This document shows, piece after piece, positions 1 through 11,361 of a stretch of 64,000 bases of DNA. Under the pieces are notes generated by a model. The model was not told the origin of the DNA, ran no database searches, and worked only from the letters and a program-made list of their open reading frames with translations. Origin of the DNA: Phyto melanocephala (Eukaryota > Arthropoda > Insecta > Diptera > Rhinophoridae). The translations under genes were made by a program, and so were the position numbers. The stretch's first letter is position 1. Every line of letters starts with the position of its first letter. The DNA lies in assembly GCA_941918925.1 (NCBI GenBank), contig OW799234.1:72849043-72913042 (forward strand), in the 5' to 3' direction.

Positions 1-292
1 CATAGTCGCAAACTAAAGTCGGCTCTTACTAAAGTTAATCTTTAAGATAAAAGCTTTTACTATCTTTTTGGTATTCATAGTCAAAAAAAGAGTATACTTT
101 AAGTTGAGCTGGCTTTAAATGGGTGTCAACTCTTATTTGCTTAACTCTGGCATACAATTTCTTTTTAAAAAATAAAAAATGGCAACTTGATCAGCTGCTT
201 TTCTTTTGTTTACTTTTGTTGAAGCAAACAATAAAAAATAAAAATTTTAAAACGTTTTACATCTATGTATAAAATCAAAATTTATTAAAATA

Positions 293-569
293 ATGGAAAA
301 AAACAGAAATGGTAAGTCTCAATAACATATTTATGTATGTACATACACATGTACATATGTGTGATATACATATTTTTAGTTTGGCATTTAATAAATGTTT
401 TACTTTCAGAGATGCAAATTGGAGTGCTTCTGAGAAAGAATGCCTCTGGGAGTATGTAAACGCACACTTGGATGTGGTAGAAAACAGAGGAAATGATATT
501 TCATTAATACAGAAAAAAAATTCGTGGAAAGCTATAAGGGAAACGATGCTTTCATTTTACGAGTTGTAA
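293..569 (+). pseudogene. Harbinger Myb/SANT-like DNA-binding protein fragment
   Basis: A short first exon starts at ATG 293, followed by a GTAAGT donor at 312 and a TTTCAG acceptor ending at 409. Exon 2 encodes the start of a Myb/SANT-like domain (ANWSASEKE, then SLIQKKNSWKAIRETM), typical of the accessory DNA-binding protein of PIF/Harbinger elements. This copy has an extra A in exon 1 and lacks about 17 bases at the start of exon 2 compared with the copy at 36357-36681. The first exon is therefore out of frame. The ORF runs into the deletion junction and stops. It is non-functional alone. Confidence 0.5.
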
Positions 570-729
570 TTTTGTCAAATCTGTGGCGGGAATAAAAATC
601 TTCATCGCTTAGGTCGAAGGGATTAAATCTATTTTTGTAATTTTTAGGCTTCCTTACACAAAAATCACCAGTTATTGAAAAATCTCTTTCAATATCTTGA
701 AATCTTGGCATTTTTTTAATTTTCAACAC
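532..729 (-). pseudogene. Harbinger transposase N-terminal fragment
   Basis: This is a 65-residue ORF with KKMPRFQDIERDFS and NPFDLSDEDFYSRHRFDK. The NPF...L.DE.FY.R.R pattern resembles the segment just before the DDE nuclease of insect HARBI1-like transposases. The nuclease itself is absent. The near-identical copy at 36205-36429 keeps a few more residues (ITTRFLVSFGK), showing small deletions here. Confidence 0.5.
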
Positions 730-928
730 ATCTTTTAACTTTACAATGAACAGCTGATGTTATTGTAAATAGAGTTAACAACAGGTTCAGCTGGTTTTAA
801 ATTTAGAGCCGACTTTAATGTCAAAAACCAACTTTAAGTTGTCTATGAATGACTTAGAGTAGACTTTTTTAAGAAATTGACTTAAGTACTGTTAAAGTCG
901 ACTTTTTTGATGACTATGAATATGCCCC

Positions 929-1353
929 ATTAAATTTTTGAAGCTGCTTAATAATTTCTGAACACGTCAGAGGCCTGTAGTCTGAAAAAATATTTCCAAG
1001 AAAAACTAATAAATTGATTTGAAACTTACTGAGATATAAGCACACAAACATAACTGCTTCAGCGTTTTTTTCTAAAATTTACAAACAAAAATCTATTTGT
1101 TTCAGTTTCTATACAACCAATAGAGACAATATGGATGTCAAATGAAAAGGCTTGACCAGTAGAACACAGTTAACTATGAAAAGGTAAAAATTAAGATGGC
1201 GTGCTAGATTTAATGGCGAATATATGTATGAGTCAAACAAAGTAGAAGCAGCTTTTCCCCTTTAAGACCAACAATATTGGTATCAATTTACAGGGCTTTA
1301 CCAGTAGAATACAGTTAACTATTAAAAAGTTAAAATCCAAGATGATGTTTAAA
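929..1353 (+). repeat. Fragment of DINE/Helentron-like repeat (module region)
   Basis: The complement contains modules reading roughly CGCCATCTT, a T-rich stretch, ATAGTTAACTG and CTACTGGTCAAGCC, about 130 bp apart. The same modules recur near 5.9, 26.0, 30.0, 33.7, 38.3 and 57.3 kb. The stretch around 1020-1130 matches the sequence following the modules at 38.6 and 57.7 kb. Orientation is opposite to the 57.1-kb copy. No gene is seen. Confidence 0.5.
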
Positions 1354-1732
1354 ACAAGTAACAGTGCTATATTCGGCCGTGCCGAATCTTATATACCCTT
1401 CACAACGTGCAGTCATGCAATAACAATTGTTTGTATCACCATTCATCCCATATAAAATACGTGCATACGTACACGTTAGAATAAATGTGGCATTGAATCC
1501 CAGCTGAGCCAAAAAAATTTTATTTTATTTTATTTAATATATTATTTATATTTTATTATTTTTTTTTATATTTTTTTAAAATTTTTTTAAAAAATTTTTG
1601 TTTGAAAAATTTTTAAAAAATTTTTTAAAATTTTTTTTATATTTTTTTTTTTAGTTTTTTTTTATTATTTTTTTCTTATTTTTAATATTTTTTTTTTTTT
1701 AATTTTTTTTGTTTGGTATGTTTTTTACATGT

Positions 1733-3167
1733 CGCTCATTTGCTGCAAGAACGGCATAACTCAAAATTTGCGATTTTTGAGTTAATAATACAGAAATATT
1801 GGCAATATGATGTTCTATCTTGTGTAAAATACTCATTTTATTATCTTGTATACATAACGTGTGAGACGAGTATATGCCTATATAGTATATATATTTCTAT
1901 TTCTATGTTTCGCTCTTCTTTTACTGACCACAACGACAAATCGTTAGTTACGCCACAGTTGTTAAGGTGTGAAAATCGTTTTGTTTTCGAAAAGAGCGAC
2001 ATAATTTGCGTTGTGCCTTTATAAGTGGAAAGGTAAAATGAGTTTGATGTAGTAAAAATTCTTATATACTGGAATATTTTGTGTTGTGACTGTTTTGTTG
2101 AAAAAAATCGTCTGATTGTAACTAGCTATAACACAAAATATGCCATTATTGTTGGAAAAATGTTTATCGTAAACTGAATTATTTTTACTTATGACGTTAT
2201 TGCTACTAAAAAATATGTTGATAAGAAGTCAGCATTTTGAACTATCAAGTAATGTGTCATTATTGACGATAAATTTTTAGACGTTAAATTTAAAATTATC
2301 GCAATAACTCAAAATAAGTCCTTATTGCTGGACAAATTTTTTAGCTTTTTTAAAATGTCTGACTACAACCGGTGCAAATCAGCATCTAGCTCTTTGAAAT
2401 TTTTGGAAGATCTTGACGATTCTCTTGCAGATGTGACATGCTGCCAAAGTTCTCTGGATGATAACGATAGCAATGACAGCAGTGAAAAAATATTTTCAGA
2501 ACACGAAGCTACACATTCTAATCAAGCCACTGATAACACTATTTCACATTTAAAAAGCAACGACAATTTATTGCCAAATCTATTCGTCGAGCCGAAATAC
2601 CGCTACGTGCGTATTGGAGGTATAAGAGGTCCTCGTCATAACAACAATGCCTTCCTTTTTAAGAAAGGTGAGGGTTTAGTACGTGTTTGTAAACTTTTTT
2701 TAAATACGCTCTAGATATCTAAGACAAGAGAGAAATGTGAAAAGCTGGCTAATCAAATATTGTAATGTGACCAAAGGGGAAAACATCGTAAACAAAAAAC
2801 ATTAATCCAGATGTAAAAGTAGGTGTAAAGGAATGTATAGAAAATGTTCGTTTATAAGACTTTAAAATAAAATATTGAAATAAAGAACGACACATTTAAA
2901 TTTACTACACTACTATCAATGAACTTTAGCAGAAATAACGTCATAACTCAAAGTATAAACAATTTTCCATCTAAAAACAATTATTAACAATTTATAACTC
3001 TACTTTTTTCTATACGGATAAATTAAATATAAGCTGATTTATAAGATTATATTAAAATATTTACATTTATTAATTTTTCTTCAGAGCTATAGTTAATTAA
3101 AAACTTAAAACGCATTTATCTCTAAATCGAAAATTTTGAGTTATGCCGTTCTTGCAGCAAATGAGCG
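1733..3167 (+). mobile_element. Unclassified 1,435-bp TIR transposon with ATGT target duplication
   Basis: The ends are inverted repeats of about 44 bp: 37 identical bases beginning CGCTCATTTGCTGCAAGAAC, one mismatch, then six more matches. ATGT flanks both ends (1729-1732 and 3168-3171), and removing the insert restores the microsatellite-bearing repeat seen at 18.9 kb. A 4-bp duplication fits Chapaev, Sola1 or Ginger-type transposons but the family is not identified. ATAACTCAAA-like motifs recur inside (near 1753, 2304, 2940). One ORF at 2355 is present; no DDE motif is visible, so this is probably an internally deleted, non-autonomous copy. Confidence 0.75.
2355..2714 (+). CDS. Hypothetical acidic N-terminal exon within the TIR element
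   Basis: The ORF opens at AAAATGTCTGAC (MSDYNRCKS...) and is rich in Ser, Asp and Glu over the first 60 residues, then turns basic (EPKYRYVRIGGIRGPRHNNN). I do not recognise the family. A consensus-like splice donor, AAAG followed by GTGAGG, lies at 2667/2668. The coding part may end there (after FLFKK), the remaining codons to the stop being intronic. It lies wholly inside the element, so it is probably the first exon of a transposase whose catalytic exons were lost. Confidence 0.4.
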   Translation: MSDYNRCKSASSSLKFLEDLDDSLADVTCCQSSLDDNDSNDSSEKIFSEHEATHSNQATDNTISHLKSNDNLLPNLFVEPKYRYVRIGGIRGPRHNNNAFLFKKGEGLVRVCKLFLNTL

Positions 3168-3546
3168 ATGTATGTATGTATGTATGTATGTTGTTGTTGT
3201 AATTGTGAAAAAAACGAGGTGGTCGTGGTTTTTTGCTCATATCTCAGAAAGTTATGGGGCGATTGTGCTGAATTTCAATAGCGATTCATTCCTGGATATT
3301 TCCAAGAGACTGATACCATATACAGATCTGAGGAACATATAGTTGCTTCTAAAAGTTGATTTCAACCAACACACGGACAGACGGACAGACGGTCAGGGCT
3401 TAATCGACTCCTCTATTCATAAGCTTTCAGAAAATATATACTTTATGGGGTCGGAAATGAAAATTGTAGAAATTACAAACGGAATGACAAAGCTATATAT
3501 ACCCTTGTGCACCACAGGTGAAGGGTATAACAAAATGGAGAAATAA

Positions 3547-4260
3547 TTTTTTTTAATCCCGTTGATATGAGTATCAAATGAAAGATTCCCATATAAGGTG
3601 CAACTAATGCAAGAATTAAAATTTGCATGTCATCGACAACATCTAAATTTCAACTGTTGGCCAGAAATGAGATAACTTTATTAAAAATCTGATTGTGAGT
3701 GATGAAGCTCATTTTAATTACTTTATTGTTAATCAGAACTTTAGGGTCTGGGGTTCTGAAAATTCAAGAGCCATGTATCAATGCCCATTACACCCCATTA
3801 CGTGTACATCATGGTGCGGCATTCAAAAATAAAGAAGGGAGGGCGGTTAGCACAAATAAAGAATGGCTTGTGATAAAATATTTTTTACGTTATGCTATTA
3901 AAAACAGGCCTAAGGTGGATAGACCCACTGTCCACACTGCCCAAAACATAACAGTACTTTTAAGTAAAATTTATCCAGAAATTTGGAATTTAATTGGCCA
4001 GCGTGTCGCCAGATTTGTTAGCACCTGACTATTTTCTCTGGGGGTAATCAAAGAAGCGAGATGTGTAAACAAGTTTAAGACATTCCTACAGCCACAAATT
4101 TTATAAGATTTTATGAAAAATGCTCTAAAACGAAGCTGCAAACGGGTCTCATTTAAAAGACATTAATTTCAATACTTATTCATACTTCATTTTGTAAAAA
4201 GTTATTAAGTTATGTATTAAGTTTTTAATCCTAATAGTAGTGATTTTTGACCCACCCTGT
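3547..4260 (+). pseudogene. Decayed Tc1/mariner-like transposase
   Basis: Fragments in shifting frames match the usual order of mariner motifs. SDE(A)HF-like remains lie near 3698-3715. A GSENPR-like stretch with HPIT lies near 3750-3800. The third catalytic block, PDLLAPDYFLWG, is readable at about 4006-4044, preceded by a frameshift. The right end GACCCACCCTG followed by TA (about 4259) resembles a mariner terminus. The many stops indicate an old copy. The left end was not located and merges with the DINE-like repeat. Confidence 0.55.
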
Positions 4261-5491
4261 ATCAGCATGACAAAGCTATATAAGTACATACTTTGATATA
4301 ACCTTGCCAACAAAGGTATAAAGGATTTAAATAAAAAAGAGAAAAAGCAAAAATATTGAAAAAATTATTGTAAATTTCCTCTAAATCAATAATTCATTCA
4401 ATTTAATTAAATTTTTAATAATTAAATGCTTGAAAACATTCTTTGTAATCTTATTTAAGTGTTTCTTATGAATGTTTGCATGTAAAGAAGGAGAATCGTT
4501 TTTATTGTTTAAACTGTATTTAGTCTAGAATTTCGTGTTAAATATAAAATGCCAAAAGCTTATGAAAATGTGTTGTTGCATGTGCAGGAAAAATTAACAA
4601 GAATTTATAAGAGGATTTTAAAATCAATTTTATTTTTTTTTTTTCTTTTTTTTTTGTGCAGGTGAACATGCTTTAGCAAAACCATTCAAACAAACAGACT
4701 GACGTACTTATGTCAAGTGTAATTGACCAGTTTGGCCCAACAATACAATAACAATGAGCACCAAAAATTTAACTTAATGACTCCCCCACAAAGACAATTA
4801 TTTGAAAATTGAAAATTAGTTGGAATAGTTTGAGTAACTTTGTAAACTCTTTTGCGTTTTACAACACAACTCCCTTGTAATGATGTCATTTTATTTTTTG
4901 TTAATCATTTTTAGTTGAATGTAGTTTAAATTGTTGTGTTTTATGTGTGTATATCAATTTCCTTTCAATATTTTTTTTTTTTTCAGATAAAAAAAAACAT
5001 GTTTTTTAAACACCAAAATTGATTGAACAATTTATTGTTTGTATTGTATTTAGCAACATCATTTAATTAGTGTGAAACTTAAGGAATTTACTTATTTGCT
5101 TGCTGATGATCCAATTTAAGCAAAAAAAAACCACAAATTATTGTGTTTTCAGAAAATTACTTTTTGCTCGTAGTTATCGCTTTTGTTCTTTGCTATTCTA
5201 TAGACTCGACATACATAGATTTCAGTTTAATTTTTTTCCATTTTGTATTTGTTATAATTGTTCTACCAATGCGAGATAAAGTGTTGAGAAAAAGGAAAAA
5301 TAATAATTAAAAATTATTGATTTACAACATGTTGGTTTGATGATTCGTCGTCTCTTAACGTTTTGTTATAAAAACAATGTAAGATAAAGTATACGATACA
5401 ACAAAATATCAACAACAACTTTTAATTATTGATTATGGAAAATTATTTATAAAACTATGATTAACCCTTTAAGGTAGACTAAATTATATTA
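4261..5491. other. AT-rich intergenic stretch, no gene seen
   Basis: A long pyrimidine tract ending in TTTGTGCAG at about 4664 would be a strong splice acceptor on the plus strand, but no downstream ORF of interest follows. No repeat family was recognised. Confidence 0.3.
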
Positions 5492-5719
5492 CGTCGGTCA
5501 CAGGTTGACAACTCTTAACTGGCAAAAAAATCGAATCGGGTTTTTGATGTCAAAAGACTGTGTTTGTCCTTCTGCAGAGTAGTACGTTTCATTTATATTA
5601 ATAAATCATCTTACAATAAATATCTTCTTCTAATTTTGGTTTATTTTTTATTTACTTTCAACACGGCTTAGTAACGGAGTAATAACGTTTTTTTTTTGTC
5701 TCCTAACCTGTGACCGACG
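5492..5719. mobile_element. 228-bp MITE, ATTA target duplication
   Basis: Perfect 15-bp terminal inverted repeats CGTCGGTCACAGGTT / AACCTGTGACCGACG are flanked by ATTA on both sides (5488-5491, 5720-5723). There is no coding capacity. The 4-bp duplication resembles that of the element at 1733-3167, but the termini differ. Confidence 0.65.
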
Positions 5720-5723
5720 ATTA

Positions 5724-6190
5724 GAAGAATGTTAATCTGATAATACCCTTCACCATCATGTACTTACTTAGATATAATAACCATATCGCAATGTAACTTA
5801 GATCTAACATTTAATGTTATGTGATATTGTGTTTTATTATTTTCAAAACGATCCTTAATTCTTAATTTCTTCATAATTACTTAACTGTGTTTTTATAGTC
5901 AATCCCTTTCAGTCAATGGGTTTTATTATATAATAAAAGATGGCGTCCGAAAAAAAGTGTAGGATAATTGTTTTTCTAACGCCATCTTTTAATTTTAATA
6001 CTTTTTTATAATTTACTGCATTCTACTGGTCGAGTTCTTTCTTTTGATGTCAATATTGTAAGGTTTTATTATTTAGATTATTTAGGATGCCATCTTAGAT
6101 TTTAGCCTTTTTAACAGCATTCTACTCTTCCAGCCCTTTCAACTAATACCAATATTGAAGGAATTGATCCATATATAAATTTATTTTATG
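5724..6190 (-). repeat. DINE/Helentron-like repeat fragment
   Basis: It begins with the minus-oriented 3' zone (ATCTGATAATACCCTTCACCATCATG) and continues with about two GCCATCTT...CTACTGGTC modules. It is the same family as the copies at 38.1 and 57.1 kb. It is truncated and the hairpin is degraded. Confidence 0.5.
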
Positions 6191-6302
6191 ACATCATGGA
6201 CTTAAAATTTTGGTTTATAGTGTACATATTAAAAATTAATAAATTAATAAAAAAAATAAAATAAATGTTCTATAAATCGCGAATTTTTTGTAATTCTGCT
6301 AC

Positions 6303-8345
6303 AAAGTAAAGGTTAGTCCAACCATAATACAAGATGTTATTTGTAAGCCACAGTTTAAAGTCAAGTTTTTTGCGAAACTTAATTTGACTATTCTTTGTAT
6401 CAATGTTTAACAAATTAAGCCATGGAGAGGTACACAATTGAGCAGCGAGTTAAAATGTTGAAGCCTATTATGAAAATGGGCGTTCTAATCAAATACATTA
6501 CGTGCATATTCGTGATTTTTTGGTCAGCATAAGCGAACAAATGTGTTGACAATCGGGACAAACTGGGTCTGTGGGAAATGTAAAAAACCTGTTTTTTGCA
6601 ATTGTGTGGGAGAAGAGTCGTCAACCTCGACTCGATGTCACTTCTAACAATTGAACATCTCATGAACATTAATGATGAGAATTTTTCATAGAGATTTGAA
6701 TTTACACGCTTACAACGCTTAATTGACTTAAGAGCTAAAGACATCAATATGCCGAATGGTTTGTTGAACAGACAGAACAAGCAGAATTGTCGTATTTGAG
6801 CCAATGAGTAATTGGCTTCTTCGAAATTGAGGTCGGCCAAGCAGTTTCCGAAAATGGTTTTAGTCATTGCGACATGATAACGAACATCTTGTGGCCAGAA
6901 ATGTGGAAATATGGATCAACAGGATGGTACCACTTGCCACACAGCCAACGAAAAAAGTGCTCTTTAGAGCAAGAAATTCAAAAGTTGTGTTATCTCACGT
7001 TGTGGTGATGTTAATTGACTACCACGATCATGTGATTTGAAATCGTTGAACATCTTTCTTTAAGAATATTTAAATGAAAAATTTTATGCCAATAAGCCAA
7101 GAAGAATTCAAGAGCTTACGAATGAGATAATTCGGCACATAACCGGCATTGAAACTCATTTATATCTCAGTGTCATTGAAAATATGTACATCAGAGATCT
7201 GCAACGAATACTAATGAAGTAATTGAACTTGAATAATTAATCATTATTTCGTTGATTTATACGCATTCAAACTTATTGAAAAGTCTTCACTACTTATACG
7301 CACTTTAAATTTAAGGTACTTATAGTACTCATATGTAGCAACACGTATGACTCAGTTGATTGCTATTGTCGTTCATGCAAAATAAAAAGACGACCAAAAG
7401 CACGTATGAGTCGCGTAGTCATTATGAAGTTGTGTGTTTTAACTAGGCTTGCCAGATAACAATTTGACATTCACCATAATAATTGTGGATTGTTAAAAAA
7501 TAGACAATTTAAATTTAACAAAATAATACAAAAACAACAAGCAAAAATAAAGTGTTTACTTTGATGTCTGTTTAAAAGATTTTGTTTTTGCGTATTATCT
7601 TTCAAATTTAAGTGAGCAGTTTTTTTATTTGCTGCAAAAAATTTAAACTTGAAAATAAAAAACACAAAATAACTGTTATTGTTTACCTCTTATTATAACT
7701 AGAAGCCAACCAAAACCTACCCTAAAGGCCATAATCAGTTGCATTTTTTTAAAAATTCAATAGCGGAACTTGGAAAAATTGTATATTACACATTGTAAAA
7801 TTTAAAATTTTCTGGCGGCCAAAAAATATCTTGCACTCTCCGCTTTGGTAACATTGTTTATTCTTCATACAAATGAGAGCTGTTAATGTTTTTGTAGTTG
7901 AGTCAACTTGCATCATTCTATGAAGATAAAAAGTTTCTTAACAATATAAATCAACGTGAGTAGTCTTGCAAATCATATAAATATGGAACGCTATAAATAT
8001 AAGTACGACACAGTACTTATGTTCATTGTGTGTTGTACTTATAAATCAACGTTGTTGTGGGTATGCGTACGTCAGCTCAGGTAAATTTCAATGATTTATA
8101 CGCACTTATACTTAAGTTTTATGGCTCACCTTGAATGTCGAAAAAACGACTCAAAGCCGATCACTGATATGAACCATTGGATAGAAATATAACACCAAAG
8201 CCGTGGCGAGCATTTGGCCGATATTTTGTTTCACACATAGTTGTCATAGATCCTTCTATATATAATAAAAAATATTAAGATAATTCTCTGAAAACTTTTT
8301 GTTTTATTTACAATTAACTTCGTGAGTTTTGGTTGGACCAACCCG
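6303..8345 (+). mobile_element. Decayed mariner-like element with internal insertion
   Basis: The left end GGTTAGTCCAACCATAATAC and right end GTTTTGGTTGGACCAACCCG are inverted repeats of a GGTTGGTCCAACC type; a related element lies at 46240-47631. The degraded reading starts MERYTIEQRVKMLK at 6421 and runs through PRSCDLK near 7030-7045 to about 7215, with many stops. A C-terminal scrap, SRGEHLADILFHT, appears at about 8182-8222. Roughly 0.9 kb between 7216 and about 8140 is therefore an insertion, or the join of two copies. That piece carries repeated TTATACGCA motifs but no clear termini. Confidence 0.6.
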
Positions 8346-10684
8346 TATAAACTGATGAATCTATAGGATTTCAAATAATTTAAATGCCGTCAAATTATTA
8401 CAAAAACTAAACAAATATTAAACAAAATAAAGAAGTTTAAAGATAAGACTTTAGTGCCAAAATCTGTAAACAAAAATTCTGAAAATTTATAGTAAAAGTT
8501 CTATTTCAGCAATAAAAGATTTCGCCGATAAAAGGCTGCACACATACATACATACATAAGTATGTATAAAGCTATTTAACTGTCTGCCAAATACACAAAA
8601 GTAAATATGTATGCACATACATACAAACATATGTATATACGTACATATACCTACAACAGCTACAATAATATTTCGTTAAAAAACACTTCCTCTTTTTACA
8701 CACAAAAAATATATAAAAAAAAAATGGAAACAAAAAAATTGTCCAGATAAAAGTTTGTTTAATAGTATTTAAATTATTTTTGTATTTGTTATTGTTCTAT
8801 TACCCACCTTTTTGTTGTCTCTTTGTTTATATTTATGATTTTTGTTTTTTTTTTATTTATTTTTATTTTTCTGACATTTTTCTGTTATTGTTCTTCAACA
8901 ATAACTACAACAGCTTTTTTTTAAATTTGAAATCAATGGTTTCCACCCTAAAAGAATGCAAAAATTTTCAATTTTTTCTTCTTTTCTATTGCAGAAATTA
9001 TTATATTTTTTTTAACACTCGTCCCCTTGTCCAGCAGACTAGTAAAAAAGGAGCAAGCAGTAACAATAGCAAAAGATTTAATCAGCCACCGAAAAAATAA
9101 ACAAGAACCGGAATACAAAAAAAACAATAACAACAACAACGATTAAGATTTTAATATTTATAAGAGAAACAAAAACCGAAATTCCGCAACCGTAATTTAG
9201 TTTTGTGTACATATAGTAAGTAGGTGTATGTGTGTATCAAATAACGGTAACGAAAAACCCGCACACACAGCAAAAGTGCGAATGACACACGTCTTAACGG
9301 TATAAAGGATTAGATTAAACTATAGTTTAGCGGTAAAAACACAAAGCAAATAACTAAAAATGGAGACTTTTTTTTGGTTGGTTCGGTGAAAGTTACAACC
9401 GAAAACACACAAAAAGGTTTTTACAATAATGCAGCAAGCAGGATTTTTGCCGATTTTTCTTTAACACATTAACACACATACACACAGCTACAGGCATAAA
9501 GAAATGAAAAAGTCATGCGACTAAAAACTCTACACGGAAATAGAACATAGAACAAACAAAACAAGCGAAAGGGTCATACAAATTTGACAGCTTGCAAAGT
9601 GTACGGAAGTGCGCATGCCTTACAATTCTCCAAAAACAGTTGATTTTTCTTGTTCAAATTTTTTTTATTTTTATTGTTATTTTTGCTTGTTAATAATAAA
9701 TATCACATGTTTTTGTATTCGAGTACCAACACACGTTTGTTAAGGTACTTTTTATATCCCTGTTCACATTAGCGTGTTTACAGAGTGCATACAGAGATAA
9801 ATAAAATATATGTAATTTTTTCCCGTTTTTCTTTGTCAGGTTTGCAAATCCCTTAAGAAAGGAGGGCATAAAGGGGAGCAATCAGATACTTAAAAGTATG
9901 CATTTGTAAATACATATAATATTAATAGTAATTTTACTAAAAAAAATTTTAAACTCAAATTTGTTTACAATAACAAAGTATGCATTTATTTATTTATGTA
10001 TATAAATGCATATAAAGACAACTTTTAGAAAATTTTTGTTAAATAAAAACGCTGGACAATTTTTTTTATTTATCGATAACTTTTCAAATTATAATTGTTG
10101 AGCATTTTTAAGAAGTTTTAAATATAAAGAAAATTATAATATTTTTGTTACTATCAATTAAAGTATTTTAAATGCTCCTTCATAAGTCAACTAAGCATTC
10201 AAATTTGTTGATTCTAAGTTTACCAAGTTCTAAAAGAAACACTCTGAGGGCCATTATTACAACTTGCCGTTAGTTAAAGGTTAGATTTTTTGCGCCCTTA
10301 ACTATAAAAATTGTGAATTACTGTTTTTGCGATATCGATTATTGTGAATTATTATTTAAGGGGTATCGATCAGTTTAACTTTTATTGCTTATTCTGCTTT
10401 TGACTCGTCACAACATCCTTTAGCTAATTTATTTTTAAGTAAAAAAAAATAAGTATTTTGCTTAATAAAGTATGTAAGTGCATTGAATAGAGTGTGTATT
10501 TTATTTAAACTCCTCAAAGCATCAGTAATCCCCTCCTGTCCCTTTTTTATAAGCATTTCCCCGCTTGCTAATTATTTTCCGATTTCCACTCGGCTCAATT
10601 TTTGCTTCCTTTGATAAGAAATCGTTCAAATTGATTTGTAAGGAAATCTCATACAATATCTTTCATACAAACAGTATTAAATGC
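8346..10684. other. AT-rich stretch with one possible non-coding exon
   Basis: No gene or repeat family was recognised. On the plus strand a strong acceptor (TTCTTTTCTATTGCAG, ending about 8994) and a GTAAGT donor (9213) bracket about 218 bp that could be a 5'-UTR exon of a gene extending beyond. CATA/TATG microsatellites occur near 8540-8650 and 9960-10010. Confidence 0.25.
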
Positions 10685-10923
10685 CAGGGTTGCAAAAGTT
10701 GGTACAATTGTACTTTTTGTGGTACAATTAAAACCTTAAAAGTACAATGGTACACCAATTACCCATTTGGTGCAATTTACTAACTTTCTCAGTTTATGTT
10801 AACGAATAGCATAGTGCCACTTCTAATAAAATTTTTTCCAAACGAATACAAAAATTTTGACTCAATTAATACACAGATTTTAAGAATGAAAGTATATGCA
10901 ACCTTTAGGCTAAAGTTTCTGAA

Positions 10924-11166
10924 ATGAAAAACCAATTGAATGAATTAATTTGTCCGGAACTTTCAAGAGTTGTAGGTGGGATATTATTAGTTTCACATTC
11001 GCAGACGATTTTTTCCTTTCCAAATATTATTAAAACGATAGAACGAAATAGGCTTCATATGCCTACCGTTTCCGGTCTTATACAGATAAAAGATTTGTTA
11101 AGGTCATCAAATTCATGTTGTTTTAGTTTCAAAATACCAAATAATTTGTTATCAAAACCAATTTGA
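10924..11166 (+). pseudogene. hAT transposase C-terminal dimerisation remnant
   Basis: The 80-residue reading contains SHSQTIF and then RNRLHMPTVSGLIQIKDLLR. This matches the hAT C-terminal pattern in which an SNA..ER.FS block is followed by RNRL...TV.GL...K. The catalytic RNase-H-like core and BED finger are missing. It cannot transpose on its own. Confidence 0.55.
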
Positions 11167-11244
11167 TCTCATGAATATATCGGTAGACTTTTTATGTAAT
11201 TTATCTTATGTTAAAATGTTTCTTTTTTTTAAGTTATACTTTTA

Positions 11245-11361
11245 GGGCCGTATTCATAAAAGATATTTTAGGTTTATTGAAGACTTATTTGACAAATTTC
11301 TCTACAACATCTGTCAAATAAGCCTTCAATAAACCTAAAATATTTTTTATGAATACGGCCC
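11245..11361. mobile_element. 117-bp palindromic MITE, TTA target duplication (Harbinger-type)
   Basis: The two halves are near-perfect inverted repeats starting GGGCCGTATTCATAA and meeting at a short central loop. TTA flanks both sides (11242-11244, 11362-11364), matching the TWA target of PIF/Harbinger. The terminus resembles the larger Harbinger copies here (GGGGCATATTCATAG). It is nested in the hAT element. Confidence 0.8.

Larger units (their letters stand above)
1..928 (-). mobile_element. PIF/Harbinger-like deletion derivative, cut by window start
   Basis: The sequence is largely the reverse complement of a second copy at 36041-36983. Its inner end reads GACTATGAATATGCCCC, the inverse of the GGGGCATATTCATAGTC terminus of that copy; its other end lies outside the window. 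It keeps starts of two oppositely oriented genes, as Harbinger elements do: a Myb/SANT-like protein (+) and a transposase N-terminus (-). The middle of the element is deleted, joining the two gene fragments tail to tail. The family is inferred from the two-gene layout and the GGGC/TATTCAT-type end. A TWA target duplication was not confirmed. Confidence 0.6.
1354..3532 (-). mobile_element. DINE/Helentron-like non-autonomous element, interrupted by another transposon
   Basis: Read on the minus strand, this has the same layout as the intact copy at 18546-19287: ATACCCTTCACC start, CTGTCC-type microsatellite, CATA tract, A-rich tract, then a 3' hairpin ATTCGGCACGGCCGAAT followed by TTACTTGT. The CATA tract is split by the TIR element 1733-3167. 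Subterminal inverted ACCCTTCAC/GTGAAGGGT, a 3' hairpin, T-rich flanks and an internal microsatellite are features of Helentron-derived DINE-1/HINE repeats. That family assignment is inference. Confidence 0.55.

Noticed and set aside
7254..8104. 12-bp direct repeat GATTTATACGCA flanking the insertion in the 6.3-kb mariner, as a target duplication
   Set aside because: Similar TTATACGCA motifs recur inside, the length is atypical, and the mariner reading does not resume immediately after it.
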